64,000 nt of DNA from Ceratobasidium sp. AG-K (Eukaryota > Basidiomycota > Agaricomycetes > Cantharellales > Ceratobasidiaceae), in NCBI GenBank assembly GCA_037039685.1, contig JAWNGF010000006.1, forward strand, positions 2,480,001-2,544,000, in the 5' to 3' direction. How positions within the stretch are numbered: position 1 is the stretch's first letter; the number at the start of each line of letters is the position of its first letter. Below the pieces are notes generated by a model that did no database searches, had not been told where the DNA came from, and saw only the letters and a program-made list of their open reading frames with translations. A program made the translations under genes and the position numbers. This document shows, piece after piece, positions 9,613 to 20,794 of this stretch.

Positions 9613-11151
9613 TCAGTGAACAGCCGGAACACCCTTTCCAGCCTCGCTCAAGTTTCCACCAGCAGAACGCTCCACATCTCGCAACATAGCCTCCCTCATC
9701 TTTTGTCCCCTCTCCTCGAGCGCCGCCCTATCCTTGGCCCGCTCGCTCCTCTCCGCTCCACCAACGTCCTCATCCTCATCATCTTCCTCACCCTGTGTGC
9801 TTCGGCGCAATTGCCTAGCCGCATCCTTCATCGCACGCTCAACCATAAACTCCACCATAAACTCGGCAATCGCGCGTTCCCCAATCTCGGCGTGGGCACG
9901 ACTGCCCCAACGCCATTCGGTCGCCGATCCGTCTTCGTCATCCTCGATGACGGCTTGAGACTGCCGACCCCGTTTCTTGGGTTGCTGTGTGCCTGAAATG
10001 CCTGCGGTGACTGCGCGTGTGCGTTCCAGGTATCCGAGCTTCGTGAGGTGCGTCATAAAGTCGGGGAATTTCATCCGACGTCGGTGGTTCGAAATGGGGA
10101 GGAACATCTCCGCGCTAGGCGTCAGACCGAGTGGTTTGAGCAGTCCACGCAAGGTGTCTAGGATGGAGTTAGAGTCGTCCTGGTGGCTTGAGGTCATGAA
10201 CTTACTGTCCGCCACACTGCGTCCGTTGACGAGTACCAGCCCCAAAATCACAGACATGACATTGTACCACTGTGTTTCTCCTTCCCCTCCGACGTCCCAG
10301 CCAAGGATCGACCCTCCCGCACGCGACGCGGACGCGATGGTTTCTTCTTCGTCCGGATTGACCGTCTTGTTCTTCGCGGCGAGACGTTCCAGGTCAGCTT
10401 CGCCCGCAGCAGCCAGCGCCGCGTCAGGCTTATTCGCAAGCTCAATGAGAGAAGTGTCCAGAGCCGAGCGAAGAATATACGTTTTGGAGGACGGGCCAGC
10501 TGGAAGGATGTTAAGGTCGCGTCTGGCGGAATTGTGAAGTACGCACCTTTGCTTTTCTTTCGTCCTGGTCCAGCGACTTCGGCTTCTCCCTCTTCGGCTT
10601 CGTCTCCGGCACCCACTTTATCTCTCTCTGCGCGCGTCATGAGTTCCACCAACTCGAGGCCGAAAACTTTGCGAAGATTGTGGTTCGCGGCGGTCAAAAC
10701 ATGATTGAGGTTTCGTCCACCGTTGGGAAATACTATTCGAAGACATGGGTAAATTCAAAAACGCAAAGACAAATGAGAGTGATACAAACCAACTTTGTTT
10801 ATCTGATCCCTCTTCAAACTCCCGCGCGTATGTTCAACCGACAATGCGAGTCGAACAAGCAGAGATACGCGACGGTCAAAGTCCTGTAACCCAAGTTAAT
10901 TACTCGAATCACAATAGCAATTTCAATAAATATTTACCCCTTCGGCTACCTCTTCACCATCTCCGCCACCACCTTCCTCCTGCTCTGGTTCAGCTTCGTC
11001 CTCATCCTCATCCTCGTCAACCGCTCGGCGTTTTCCTTTTTGGGTTTGAGTAAGAGTTTGAGTGCGTTGAGTCTGAGTACGCTGGGTTTGCGTGCTCGAA
11101 CCAGCTTGAGTAGACCGCTTGGTCGAGTATCGTTTCGCGGGTGGTGCCATG
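9613..11151 (-). CDS. nse3: Nse3-like MAGE-domain subunit of the SMC5/6 complex
   Basis: The start ATG at 11151 opens an N-terminal low-complexity tail of TQTQRTQ repeats, then acidic and Gly-rich runs. Introns give DFDRRVSLLVRLALSVEHTR then KRDQINKVVFPNGGRN, NHNLRKVFGLELVELM, and KTYILRSALDTSLIELANKP. The long last exon has MSVILGLVLVNGR, LRGLLKPLGL and FPDFMTHLTKLGYLERTR. These are the winged-helix landmarks of the MAGE homology domain. Fungi usually carry one MAGE protein, Nse3, which bridges Nse1 and Nse4 in SMC5/6 and acts in DNA repair. The C-terminal 60 residues are acidic then Ala/Glu/Arg-rich. All four introns found have GT-AG ends and keep frame. Its start is 204 bp from the divergent bud32 start, so the two probably share a promoter region. 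Confidence 0.88.
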
Positions 11152-11355
11152 ATGGTCGAGTTAACGAGACGCGCTAGACCCTGGATAGATTGGATTACGT
11201 CATCAAGTGATAAACTGATCTTCGAATTCTTGGACTCGACTCTGATAACCGCCTGATTGCTTCGGCCTAAACTTTTGGCTCGAAAATGTAGGTAATTTTT
11301 GTGAAGGCTGTGTCTACATGAACAGCTTCTAAACGATTGCGATAGTAGAGCCGGG

Positions 11356-12391
11356 ATGTCCGCCACTTCATCCCTAATCGAATCAGCCCAACTCATCGCG
11401 CAGGGAGCTGAGGCTGTAGGTCGGGACACCCTTTCCACCTATATTGTTCAGTTAATTGGATTCACACTGATACGCTTTCGTAACCGGCAGAAAGTATACA
11501 AAACTTCCATCGGCGACTCTCCGGTCCTGATTAAATACCGATTCGCCAAACAATATCGAAACGCTGCGTTGGATGCCTTGCTAACCAAACAGCGGGTGGC
11601 GGGCGAGGCGAGGGCGTTGTTGAGGTGTCTCAGGTGAGACAATGGTGTATGGCTTTGAAATGTCTTGGATATATGCGGGCATATAGGTTCGGTGTATCTG
11701 TTCCTGGAGTCCGGTTCGTACACGCCGACACAGGCGTATTAGGAATCGAGTGGATAGACGGGACGAGCGTGAGGAAGGTATTGGGAGGCGGAGCCGAGGG
11801 AGAAGATGGAATAGAAGAAGAAGAGGAAATCGAGGATCAGCCTAATGTGGACGAGTTGAAAGACGCGTACGGCTTGAGCCAAGGTATGCACTTGTGAGAT
11901 ATCGGATACTTTCGATTGACACGATCTGTCAGAACGAATGATGATTCTTATTGGCGAAGAAATCGCCAAGATGCACAAGAGCGATATTATTCATGGGGAT
12001 TTAACCACTTCCAATATGATGCTCAGGCGGGGGACAGAAGGCCGGCAGTCTCGACTAGTAGGCTCTATTACCACTATTTTCCGTTGGTTCATCTCAACTT
12101 CAGACAGGTCCTTATAGACTTCGGTCTATCGTACAATTCCGCCCTTGTCGAGGACAAAGCAGTCGACTTGTACGTGCTTGAGCGTGCGTTCTCTTCAACG
12201 CACCCAGGGTCAGAAGGGATGTTTGGCCAAGTACTACAAGCGTATGAGCGTGTGAGTGGGTCGGCATGGAAGAATGTCAAACGGCGATTGGACGATGGTG
12301 CGTATGGATACCAATTATCGTTGATGCAGTACTAAGTGCAAACACATTCTCAGTGAGGTTACGAGGTCGGAAGAGGAGCATGGTTGGATAG
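11356..12391 (+). CDS. bud32: Bud32/TP53RK-type kinase of the KEOPS/EKC complex
   Basis: Five exons join cleanly, with introns at 11416-11490, 11634-11686, about 11892-11933, about 12059-12110 and a last one before about 12353. The protein starts LIAQGAEAKVYKTSIG, where the family's QGAEA motif serves as glycine loop. It continues with VLIKYRFAKQYRNAALDALL (the lysine and KxYRxPxLD-type motif), RVAGEARALLRCLR, an acidic loop of GluGluGlu repeats, the catalytic loop IIHGDLTTSNM, and VLIDFGLSYNS with the DFG metal-binding aspartate. It ends in RLRGRKRSMVG, the basic tail typical of Bud32. The kinase/ATPase supports t6A tRNA modification by KEOPS. The acidic insertion of about 20 residues after SVRKVLGG is larger than I expect for the family. 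Confidence 0.9.
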
Positions 12392-12762
12392 TTAGGAATT
12401 GGCGAACCGTGGGATGCGTCTCTGGATACGTGAAGGCGGAGTAGTTGATCCTATTTTTTTTTTACGTCTATATCTCTGCTTCCAACAGCTGGGTGACGTA
12501 GCAAGGGTTTACTCGCAAGAGGCATTGAATACATTGAATTGTTACGTTCGTATGGTGTGCGGTTGCTAATCAATACCACACTTCACGTGCCACGGTTTCT
12601 TGACAGCTTACAACCATCCGCGTTTTGGATCGCGACTCACCGAGCTTGGAAACCGTTTTACTAGTATTATGGACGGGACGCTTGAAAGTATACCGACGGA
12701 AGGCCAAGCCTCCCTTGTCAGATTTATCCTCTATAATCTCCACGAACAGGGCGTGGAATTGA

Positions 12763-14402
12763 GAGTTGCTGATCGACAAGTTACCATCGGAGTTGCTGTC
12801 CCGTATTTTCGTTATCTACGAAGAAGAAGAGCGCATTTTTAGGTGGAGAGGCGATGTCTACTTTACGGTCCCGGAAAAGACTACTGTAAGGCTCTTAGTC
12901 TAGAAAAGTTTCGACCGTTGCTGACAAATGGCCGGTGTGCTTTCGATGTGTCTGGTAGAGAGTTTGTCATCATTGGAGAAACGTCGCCATCGGCGACCCT
13001 TCTCTGTGGACCTATATCCATATAACTTACTCCCCAATCCCCTATGGACTTGTTGCGCTTCATATCAGCCGCGCTGGGTCCACCACTCTACTTGACATTG
13101 ATGTCGAAATCTGCTCGAGATATCTCAGCAAGACAAATATGAGAATCCGCTTTTGGATAGGGCAATTGTACTTGATGGACGACTTGCTTCATTTCTTAAC
13201 CCTCTATCGTGCCGGTCTCTGCCGTTGGAGATCCTTATTGTTTTCCGGCAAGCAGCCAGAAGTGACGTGTAAAATGGTCGATTTCCTGAATACCAACTCG
13301 GCGCCTGCCCTTCAGTTCTTAGGTCTGAAACGCAGAGTTCTCCCGCCCCTCTTCCGCGAGGAAGAAGATAAGTGTCTCGAGTCGCCTTATTTATTTCCCA
13401 ATGCATTGGCTCAAGTCAACCTGCCAAATCTAAGCCGAGTGGATCTTCATCTTGTACCAGGCCGCCTTTTATTTGAACAGCCCGGGCCGTTGTTCGCTAG
13501 TCTCACAACACTCACTCTGGCCGTCTCCACCCAACTTAGCACGCTTGTCGGGCTGGGGATGCTTCTTGACGTTAATCAAGGGTTGGAATCACTATCGCTT
13601 GATAGCATGTTCATAGACAACAATCTTGCCGTACCAACCTCATCTTTTCCCCGGGTTCAATTGCCGCTTCTTCGCTCGCTTTCTGTTGGACGTGAAGGTC
13701 ACCCATTCTCAACACTTAGGACTCTATGGATGGTTCAGGCCCCTGTTATCCAGAAGTTCTCTCTCTTTAGGAGTGTGTTCCCCCGGGCTTATGATCGTAC
13801 GAGAGTCGGCGAGGTGGGTGCGCTGAAGTACCTATACACCGAGAAGCTACCCGGGAACGGCGGGCTCCCAGGTAATACAGACACGATGAACATGGCGATA
13901 TACAAAACCCTGCAGGCCCTTGATATCTCCAATATTCTCACATCTGCAGCAGATGTCAACGAACATGCAGAAGAGTTCCTATGCTCATTCTCCTCGGCCA
14001 CACATTTGACAATTAATCCAAACCAAATAACAATCTTGCATGGAACCACAAAACTTCTAATACCTAACTTGGTTTGCGTGCGCCTCACTTCCTATTTCAA
14101 CGGTGTATAAGAGCCTCTGAAAAAGCTTTTACACCTTCGTGCCAACGCAGGGATTCCAATTCAGGCTGTGGAGCTCCCAGCGATGGACGCGGCACGTACT
14201 ACGCCTGCATTCAATGAGGAGCTGTGTGGCGCCGTACGCATCACACCATACTACAACACTGAAAAGGATCATGAATACGCTCCTTCCTTTGATATACGAG
14301 GCCTTAGGTCTCGACGTCAAGCGAGGAGTAGAAGAAGAGGACGATGAGGATCCGGACGAGAATGAAGGCGGGGGTAGTAGCACTTCGGAAGGGGAAGCCT
14401 AG
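12763..14402 (+). CDS. F-box/leucine-rich protein, reading frame broken near the 3' end
   Basis: The F-box motif (ELLIDKLPSELLSRIF) begins at about 12763. An intron beginning about 12887 with GTAAGG and ending GGTAG joins it to VCHHWRNVAIGDPSLWTYI and LVALHISRAGSTTLLDI, the usual layout of agaricomycete F-box proteins. A long exon then encodes a leucine-rich array (13139-14107). TAA at 14108-14110 interrupts the frame, yet the same frame continues with EPLKKLLHLRANAGIPIQ and AVELPAMD, which resembles the usual end of such proteins. An acidic tail in another frame stops at 14402. The first exon(s) are uncertain: an open frame from about 12600 precedes the F-box but is offset by one base. F-box proteins recruit substrates to SCF ubiquitin ligases. 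This copy may be a recent pseudogene. Confidence 0.6.
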
Positions 14403-15203
14403 GGGCCAACGGAGGGTTTGAATTGGGTAGGCTCCGGAAACACGCTATAGCGCAGCGATGAGCACTTGAGGCAGGCTTTACTACTTGCTGCCTTTGCTAG
14501 TTATGTATATATTTTAGCCATGCAGAAACGACTTAATTTACGGCATTGGCGGGCCGCTACACGCCAATCACCTGGGTGAAATTCCTTCCAATACCCATGT
14601 ACATTAGACAAATATAACGTAGCACTCCCAATCCGGCTGGCATAAAAAACACGCCATTGGAGAACACCTAAGACCAGCTATATGATTGGGCGCTAGCTTG
14701 AGCCACGTGCCACGTCTGCGTGCTACGTTTCCCTGGTGGTGAGCCCTCACGCGACTAGTTTTTCCGAGAATGGATGATCAGCAGGACCTCCGAAGTGACT
14801 ATGTAATGACTACTGGCGATTCTTCTTGTCGTAACATTGATGGCTTCGGGACGCTAATAATATTCCACGCCAGAGTTGCCAAGTCAGGCCCGAGAATCAC
14901 CGCCAATTACATGCTTATTCATGCTTCTTCTGGGGATCCGGGCGGACCGTTCGCGGATTGTAAGATGGAACTCTGTTAATCTAGGGCGAGTCGGAGAAAT
15001 GGTACTAGTTTTATTCCTCGAACCCCGCGCTCGGACACGGATGAACCAGTGACTGGCTGGAACTCTCGTTATGCGCAAGTTGAAAGTACGTACATCCAGT
15101 TGTGTTGTGTCGTAAAGTGAAGTCCTTCTTGAGATACTCGATGCGTTTAAAAGCTCAAGCATTGTTCCAACCCACCCCACCTCAGTGAGCTCGCTCCCAG
15201 TAA
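14403..15203. other. Intergenic, presumed promoter of polygalacturonase 1
   Basis: No convincing gene on either strand; short frames lack motifs. Confidence 0.4.
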
Positions 15204-15216
15204 CCCCCCCCCCCCC
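15204..15216 (+). repeat. Poly(C) tract of 13 just upstream of a start codon
   Basis: An uninterrupted run of 13 C residues lies 24 bp before the polygalacturonase ATG. Such runs are prone to length change and to sequencing error. It lies in the presumed 5' leader. Confidence 0.8.
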
Positions 15217-15240
15217 TTCTTGTCGGACCCCTTCCCTGAT

Positions 15241-16604
15241 ATGTATTACCTTCCCATTGCCGTACTTGCGCTTTTCCCCCTATTGGCTATAGCCTCCCCC
15301 ACCGGACGATGCACTGGCATGATTTCCTCCCTCAATGACGTCGCCGCTGCCCAGAAATGCACTACTATTACCATCAAGTCGTTTATCGTTCCAGCCGGAA
15401 AGGCATTGGAACTTTCCTTATTGGACAATACTACAGTCAACATGGAGGGAGACGTCAAATTCGGTGTCGCGAACTGGGCAGGCCCTCTATTTTCCATCTC
15501 GGGTAACAGTATTACTTGTAAGTGATGATATGCGTCGACTATTGCATCCGTTCACATTTACGCAGTCAATGGAAACGGGCATACTTTCGACGGCCAAGGC
15601 CCTTCTTATTGGGATGGTCAGGGAGGCAACGGCGGTGTTACCAAACCTCACCCCATGATGAAGATCAAGATATCTGGGACTTATTCCAATGTCAAGGTGC
15701 TCAACTCGCCGGCGCATACATACAGCGTCGCGAACCCTGCAAAGCTAGTGATGTCCAGGCTCACCATCGACAATTGTGAGCACGATCTTAGCAATTACCG
15801 TATCGTTTTTTAATGCAATTGCTTTCCAGCTGCAGGCGACGCTCCCAATAGCAAATCCGGTGGCAAAGCGGCTGGGCATAACACGTGAGTTGAACACTAA
15901 CAAAGTAACCGCTGGAGCTCTAATGGAATATACGTTGTTTTAGTGACGGATTTGACGTCTCCACGACCGACCTAACTATCGAGGATAGCAACATTCATAA
16001 TCAAGACGACTGTCTTGCCCTAAATAAGGGTTCAAATATTATTTTCCAACGCAATACTTGCACTGGCGGGCACGGTATTTCCATCGGCTCCATCTCGACT
16101 GGGGCAACGGTCAAAGGGGTGCAGATTCTGAACAACAAAATTATGAACAACGACCAAGCACTCCGTATCAAGACTAAGTCGGACGCCACGAGCGCGTCTG
16201 TCACTGATGTCACCTTTTCCGGAAACACAGCAACTGGAACGAAACGATTCGGAGTTATTATCGACCAAGGTTACCCAACTACGCTTGGCACCCCTGGAAA
16301 TGGTGTTACCATTTCTGTGAGCACTATCGAGAAGGACTCGTTTATGCCTGAACTCATTACAATCCTAGGGCATCAAATTTACTGGTTCCACCAACAGCAT
16401 TGCCGTCGAGTCCAAGGCCCAACGTGTTGTTGTCAACTGTGGCTCCAAGTGCACAGGTGAGAAATATCACAACCGTTATATACCTGAAAATGTGACTAAG
16501 TTATGATTGCAGGTACATGGGACTGGTCTAAACTCACCGTCACTGGAGGCAAGGCAGCGGATAGCAAGTTCAAGTACTCTGGGATCAAAGGTGGATCCTT
16601 CTGA
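15241..16604 (+). CDS. Secreted endo-polygalacturonase 1 (GH28)
   Basis: Starts with a signal peptide (MYYLPIAVLALFPLLAIASP). About seven short introns yield a right-handed beta-helix pectinase of normal length (about 360 residues). The GH28 active-site series is complete: NTDGFDVST, NQDDCLALN, GGHGISIGS and LRIKTKSDA, giving the three catalytic aspartates, the histidine and the RIK substrate-binding motif. The last exons encode GIKFTGSTNSIAVE, VNCGSKCTGTWDW and a C-terminal IKGGSF with TGA at 16602-16604. The enzyme cleaves alpha-1,4-galacturonan in plant cell walls outside the cell. The chosen ATG is the first in frame after the poly(C) tract and leads directly into the signal sequence. A close paralog with nearly the same intron positions lies inverted at 50957-52310. 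Confidence 0.93.
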
Positions 16605-16951
16605 ACAAATGTACCAGTACTTCGTTAGGATATTTTTAGTACTACGAGAGTTTGTGAAATGCTGAATGACTACAATTTTTTCCGGGGTGATTTGTTTAGT
16701 TTATTCTTGCAAAAGCAAGTGGTCCTACATAAGCGCCACTGAGAAGCGCTGTGGCGCCCTTGTCATCTCGATCAGATTCCACAAAGGGGAACAAAAGACA
16801 ATCACCCCTTGCCGTCCACGGCGCGCCCCTGAGTCACTCGTCGATCCCAGCTCAAATACAAACGCTGTGCCACCGGGCGTTGTACCTTGCGTCGATCGGA
16901 CGTAACGCTGCCACATCCCCAATATCTTCCCGACCCGCCCACCTCCCCAAC
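16605..16951. other. Intergenic between polygalacturonase 1 and the farnesyltransferase gene
   Basis: About 350 bp with no gene; it must hold the 3' end of one gene and the promoter of the next. Confidence 0.5.
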
Positions 16952-18894
16952 ATGCAAGCATATCTAAGCACATTCAAGCCGACACCGACTGACGGGATAG
17001 ATACGCCGACGTCTATTGCTCAGGTAAGCTTAATCGATCTTGTGCTTGGTTACTTTGGGATCTGACGATGTCATGGTAGTCCGAGACGGAGACCTCAATT
17101 TCGGACCTCTTGCTTGTACTCAAAAACCCTTCAGAGTAAGTGTCGACCAGACCATAGCTAGTATCTATGGTATCTAACGCCCGGTTCAAAGCATAAAACT
17201 GGAACGCAGCGCACACGCTCGATGGGCCTATACTTCGCTTATGCAAGGACTACCCGCTCGATACACATCTCAGGACGCGTCTCAGCCGTGGCTTTTATAC
17301 TGGGCGCTGCAAAGTCTTACTTGTCTTGGAGTCCAGCTCGATCCCGAGAGCAAGCAAAAGTGCGTAATGATAATAACAATAACAATAACAATAAATAACG
17401 ATCCTCACGGTGGCACAAAGGGCTGTGGATACTATCATCGCAAATCAGCACCCAGAAGGTGGCTTTGGCGGAGGACCAGGACAGCTTCCACACTTATTGC
17501 CCACCTATGCGTCGGTTTGCGCTCTAGCTATTGTCGGCGGTCCCGGAGAAAAGGGTGGATGGGATAAGATCGATAGGTTTGTGCCTGGATTCGCCGTGCT
17601 CCATGAATTGATTCTAAATCCGTTTGATAGGAAGAAGACTTATGATTTTTTCATGAGGATGAAGCAACCAGATGGCTCCTTTGTCGTCAACAAGGATGCG
17701 GAAGTCGATGTTAGGTGAGCTTATAATTTTGAATTTCCGCTAGTCGATTAACATGCGCACAGAGGAACATACTGCCTTCTCGTCGCAGCGACACTGCTCG
17801 ACATACTGACACCCGAGTTGGTCAAGGGAACCGCTGGGTTCTTGGCTAGTTGTCAGACTTATGAAGGGGGGTTTCGCTTCGTCGTCCCATCCTTATTACG
17901 ACGCAGAGGATGACGAGCTTCACGTGCTCCCGGGAATCCGACCGACTCTGGGTGAAGCGCACGGAGGTTATACATCGTGCGCCATCGCTAGCTGGATGCT
18001 CCTAGAGCCCTACCAAAAACCTGGAGGTATGACGTTGCGCGTTACCAGTAGGCCCTTGACTCAACCGATGCGTGCATAGATGTGGGAGTCAACGTCAAGA
18101 AGCTCGTGCGGTGGGCCGCCGCCATGCAAGGAACCCCAATCGAGGGCGGAGGGTTCCGGGGGCGCAGCAACAAGCTCGTCGATGGATGTTACTCTTGGTG
18201 GATTGGCGGTCTGGAACCTCTCCTCTTGGAACTGCTTGGGCAGGGGAACCAAGAGGGAGAGACAGAGTCGGCGGTTACGTTACCGAGGAAGATGACAACG
18301 AAAGTGCGTGGTCTGATTGCGATTGTTCGTTGCTTGGCTCGCGTAGATTAAATCTTTATACTTACCTGCTCACAGATGGCCCGCCTAGCCTTTTCGATAA
18401 AACTTCCCTTCAGCGATTTACTTTGGTTTCGTCACAAGCGCCGTCTGGAGGATTACGAGACAAGCCTGGAAAGTACGTATGCCACGGTCACCTCGGCTTT
18501 CGTGTTGCTGATACGACCGACGGCAGGCCAGCAGACATGTATCACACGACATACAATTTGGCCGGATATTCCACTGCACAGCACCGGGTGTATCGCTCAT
18601 TGGTGACCGAGAAGAAACTCCGAGACTCCTGGCAGAGCTCTAAAGGAGTTGTACCAGGAGCGGACGAAGATTTACGCAAGGCCACTTGGGCTAGTACCTG
18701 TGCTTGGCAAGAAGACGAAGGAGCGCATTTTTATCTTGGAGGTGAACAAAACCGCGTGGTAGGTAGAATAAATGCGCTTGCCTCAACGATTACTAATTAC
18801 CAACGTCTAGAATGCCACACACCCCTTGTTCAACCTGACCATCTCGCATTCTCGTGCGATAATGAATCATTTTTACCAGCAAAAGGGCCTCTAA
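16952..18894 (+). CDS. ram1: Protein farnesyltransferase beta subunit
   Basis: Roughly nine exons reconstruct the alpha-alpha barrel subunit: RYTSQDASQPWLLYWALQSL, AVDTIIANQHPEGGFGGGPG then QLPHLLPTYASVCAL, MKQPDGSF, VDVRGTYCLLVAATLLD, CQTYEGGFA, EAHGGYTSCAIASWMLL, NKLVDGCYSWW, GGLRDKPGK and YHTTYNLAGYSTAQH. The zinc ligands expected for the family are visible as Asp and Cys in VDGCYSWW and His in YHTTY. The last exon ends NHFYQQKGL with TAA at 18892-18894. With an alpha subunit the enzyme attaches farnesyl to CaaX cysteines of Ras-type and mating-pheromone proteins in the cytosol. Compared with other family members there are extra loops (DDELHVLPGIR and a poorly conserved stretch before DGPPSLFDK). 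Confidence 0.92.
17367..17398 (+). repeat. AAC/AAT microsatellite inside an intron
   Basis: A short run of ATA, AAC and AAT triplets lies within an intron of the farnesyltransferase beta gene, just after its donor. Confidence 0.7.
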
Positions 18895-19031
18895 TTGGAC
18901 CGAGGCTGGTATCCATGTATCTCTATTAAATCTTAAAGTTAAATGAAATTAAATGCTGTTGAGTCTGTCTTACATTGCATTACAAAAATTGCAAACCGCT
19001 AGAGCCGCCAAAAATAGCTTTTGTCCAAACC

Positions 19032-19037
19032 AAAAAA
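19032..19037 (-). terminator. Pol III terminator of tRNA-Glu copy 1
   Basis: Six consecutive T residues on the minus strand, one base after the tRNA discriminator, as expected for RNA polymerase III termination. Confidence 0.75.
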
Positions 19038-19038
19038 G

Positions 19039-19110
19039 CTCCGATACTGGGAATCGAACCCAGGGCTATCGCGTGAGAGGCGATAATGTTAGCCACTACA
19101 CCATATCGGA
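19039..19110 (-). tRNA. trnE-CUC: tRNA-Glu (CTC), copy 1
   Basis: The 72-nt minus-strand sequence folds into a standard cloverleaf. The 7-bp acceptor stem pairs TCCGATA with TATCGGA, with discriminator G. The anticodon stem ATCGC/GCGAT carries loop CTCTCAC, giving anticodon CTC, and the T-arm has GTTCGAT. No intron. Identical copies lie at 32726-32797 and 56313-56384. Confidence 0.95.
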
Positions 19111-19270
19111 CTGAAAGAGGGTCTCAAGCGCGCGTCAGGTCATTTGAGCAAGATCGCAGATCTGTGTTTCGTCACGTGCGCCTGTTTTGAGAGACGCGTT
19201 CCCAGCTTCATTGATCCATCACTCCTCCACCACCCAACTCTTGATTACGACACTTTATTGACCTGATACG

Positions 19271-20570
19271 ATGCTTGAGGCGCGTCTCGAACAAGCTGTT
19301 ATTCTCAAGAAACTCCTTGATGGTTAGCTACCTTATTAATCCACTCTAACTTTTCTGACGCGTCGAACATTCTGTAGCTATCAAAGAACTCGTGACTGAC
19401 GCGAACTTTGATTGCGGAGATGAAGGCCTAGTGAGTGGCGATGACCAAAGCGACCTCTATTGGTATTGAAGCCTCATACTAGAAACTCCAAGCGATGGAC
19501 AACTCTCACGTCGCGCTCGTTGCTGTCCAACTCGAGCCCGAAGGCTTTGGCAAATACCGCTGCGACCGACCCATCCCACTTGGCGTCAACCTTGGATCTC
19601 TCACCAAGGTGCTCAAGTGCGCCAAGGACGACGACCGAGTCACGCTCAAAGCCACCGATAACGCTGATGTCCTCAACTTGGTTTACGAAGCGCGCAGTAT
19701 GTTCACACCCGTTCGACTAATTCTAAGTTAAACTTGGATTCACGCGTAGATTCCGACCGGATTGCTGAATACGAGATGAAACTTATGGATATCGAAATTG
19801 ACACGCTCGGGATCCCAGATACCGACTACGACGCGACCGTAGTCATGTCATCCGCCGAGTTTGCGCGTATCGTCCGAGACCTGAGCGCGCTTGGCGAGTC
19901 GGTCAAGATTGAGGTGACGAAAGAGGGCATCCGCTTCTCTGCGGACGGTGAAGCCGCGAATGGCAGCGTCTTGCTCAAAGCCACCGAAGGCGCGCGGGAG
20001 CGGTACAAGGACCTCGACAGCAAGGAAGGCAAGGTCAAGGTCAAGAAGGAGAAGACCGACAAGCCGAGGAAGAGGAAAAAGACCGACGATGTTGACGTCA
20101 AGATGGAGAATGCTGACGAAGAGGTAGAGGAAGATGACGGTGGAGAGAAGGGAGGATTGTTCAAGCCTGGGTCGGATGACGAGGGAGAGGAAGAAAAGGG
20201 CGACGATGACGAGGAGGCAGGTTCGGACGCCGAGGAAGAATCGGATGGCGCGTCCAAGAAGCGCAAGCGCAACGCAGGAGCGAAAAAGTCCAAGTCGGAC
20301 GACAGTGGAGACTCAACCGGTGGTGTAATGGTCGAGCTCTCCCAGAGCGTCAACTTGACCTTCTCGCTCAAGTACTTGGTCAACTTTTCCAAGTCGACCG
20401 CGTTGTCCAACCAGGTCACGCTCAGGATGAGCAACGAAGTTCCACTTCTCGCACGTCTATCTCTCCTCTCCTGCGCAAAGGTTCTAACGATGGCTTCTTC
20501 ATAGGTGCATTACAAGTTTGAGCAAGGCCACATTCAGTACTATCTTGCTCCCAAAATTGGAGACGAGTAA
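19271..20570 (+). CDS. pol30: PCNA sliding clamp with a large acidic/basic insertion
   Basis: Spliced exons encode [20 protein letters not shown], the DNA-facing region, [20 protein letters not shown], the interdomain linker, [38 protein letters not shown] and [17 protein letters not shown]. The C-terminal [13 protein letters not shown] ends with TAA at 20568-20570. This is a full homotrimeric DNA clamp used by replicative polymerases and repair factors. Within domain 2, where human PCNA has about 8 residues between IKLSQTS and VTIEMNE, this protein has about 112. That insert contains two basic clusters (KPRKRKK and SKKRKRN) and long Asp/Glu runs, entirely inside one exon. The last intron appears to use a GC donor (CTTCTC|GCACGT ... 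ATAG|GTGCAT), which is needed to keep VPLLVHYKFEQ in frame. Confidence 0.93.
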
Positions 20571-20786
20571 AGTGCTATTCCGAGTTTCGATTCGCTGGTT
20601 TCTTGAGTCGCTTTGTTTACCTTTTGCATACCGACTAATAAATGATGTATTTACCGACCACCCTTCGATTGTTTGAGAAAACGGAACTATCGAGATTTTC
20701 GGAATTCGCGAAGCCACTCATCAATGGTGACGACGACGTGGCGATGCGCCACCATCAAATCTACCTACCTTTGAGATCGCGCGCGG

Positions 20787-20792
20787 AAAAAA
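20787..20792 (-). terminator. Pol III terminator of tRNA-His
   Basis: Six T residues on the minus strand immediately after the tRNA-His 3' end. Confidence 0.7.
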
Positions 20793-20794
20793 TG

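Noticed and set aside
9616..9996. Plus-strand frame of 126 codons
   Set aside because: Antisense shadow of the last nse3 exon, whose MAGE-domain frame is clearly the real one.
14139..14402. Independent small acidic protein at the end of the F-box gene
   Set aside because: More likely the frame-shifted C-terminal tail of the F-box gene than a separate gene.
17367..17398. Possible CRISPR-like or regulatory repeat
   Set aside because: Simple triplet microsatellite inside an intron of a eukaryotic gene.
19826..20434. Minus-strand 202-codon Ser-rich frame
   Set aside because: Reverse complement of the PCNA acidic insert; Ser runs mirror Asp/Glu codons.
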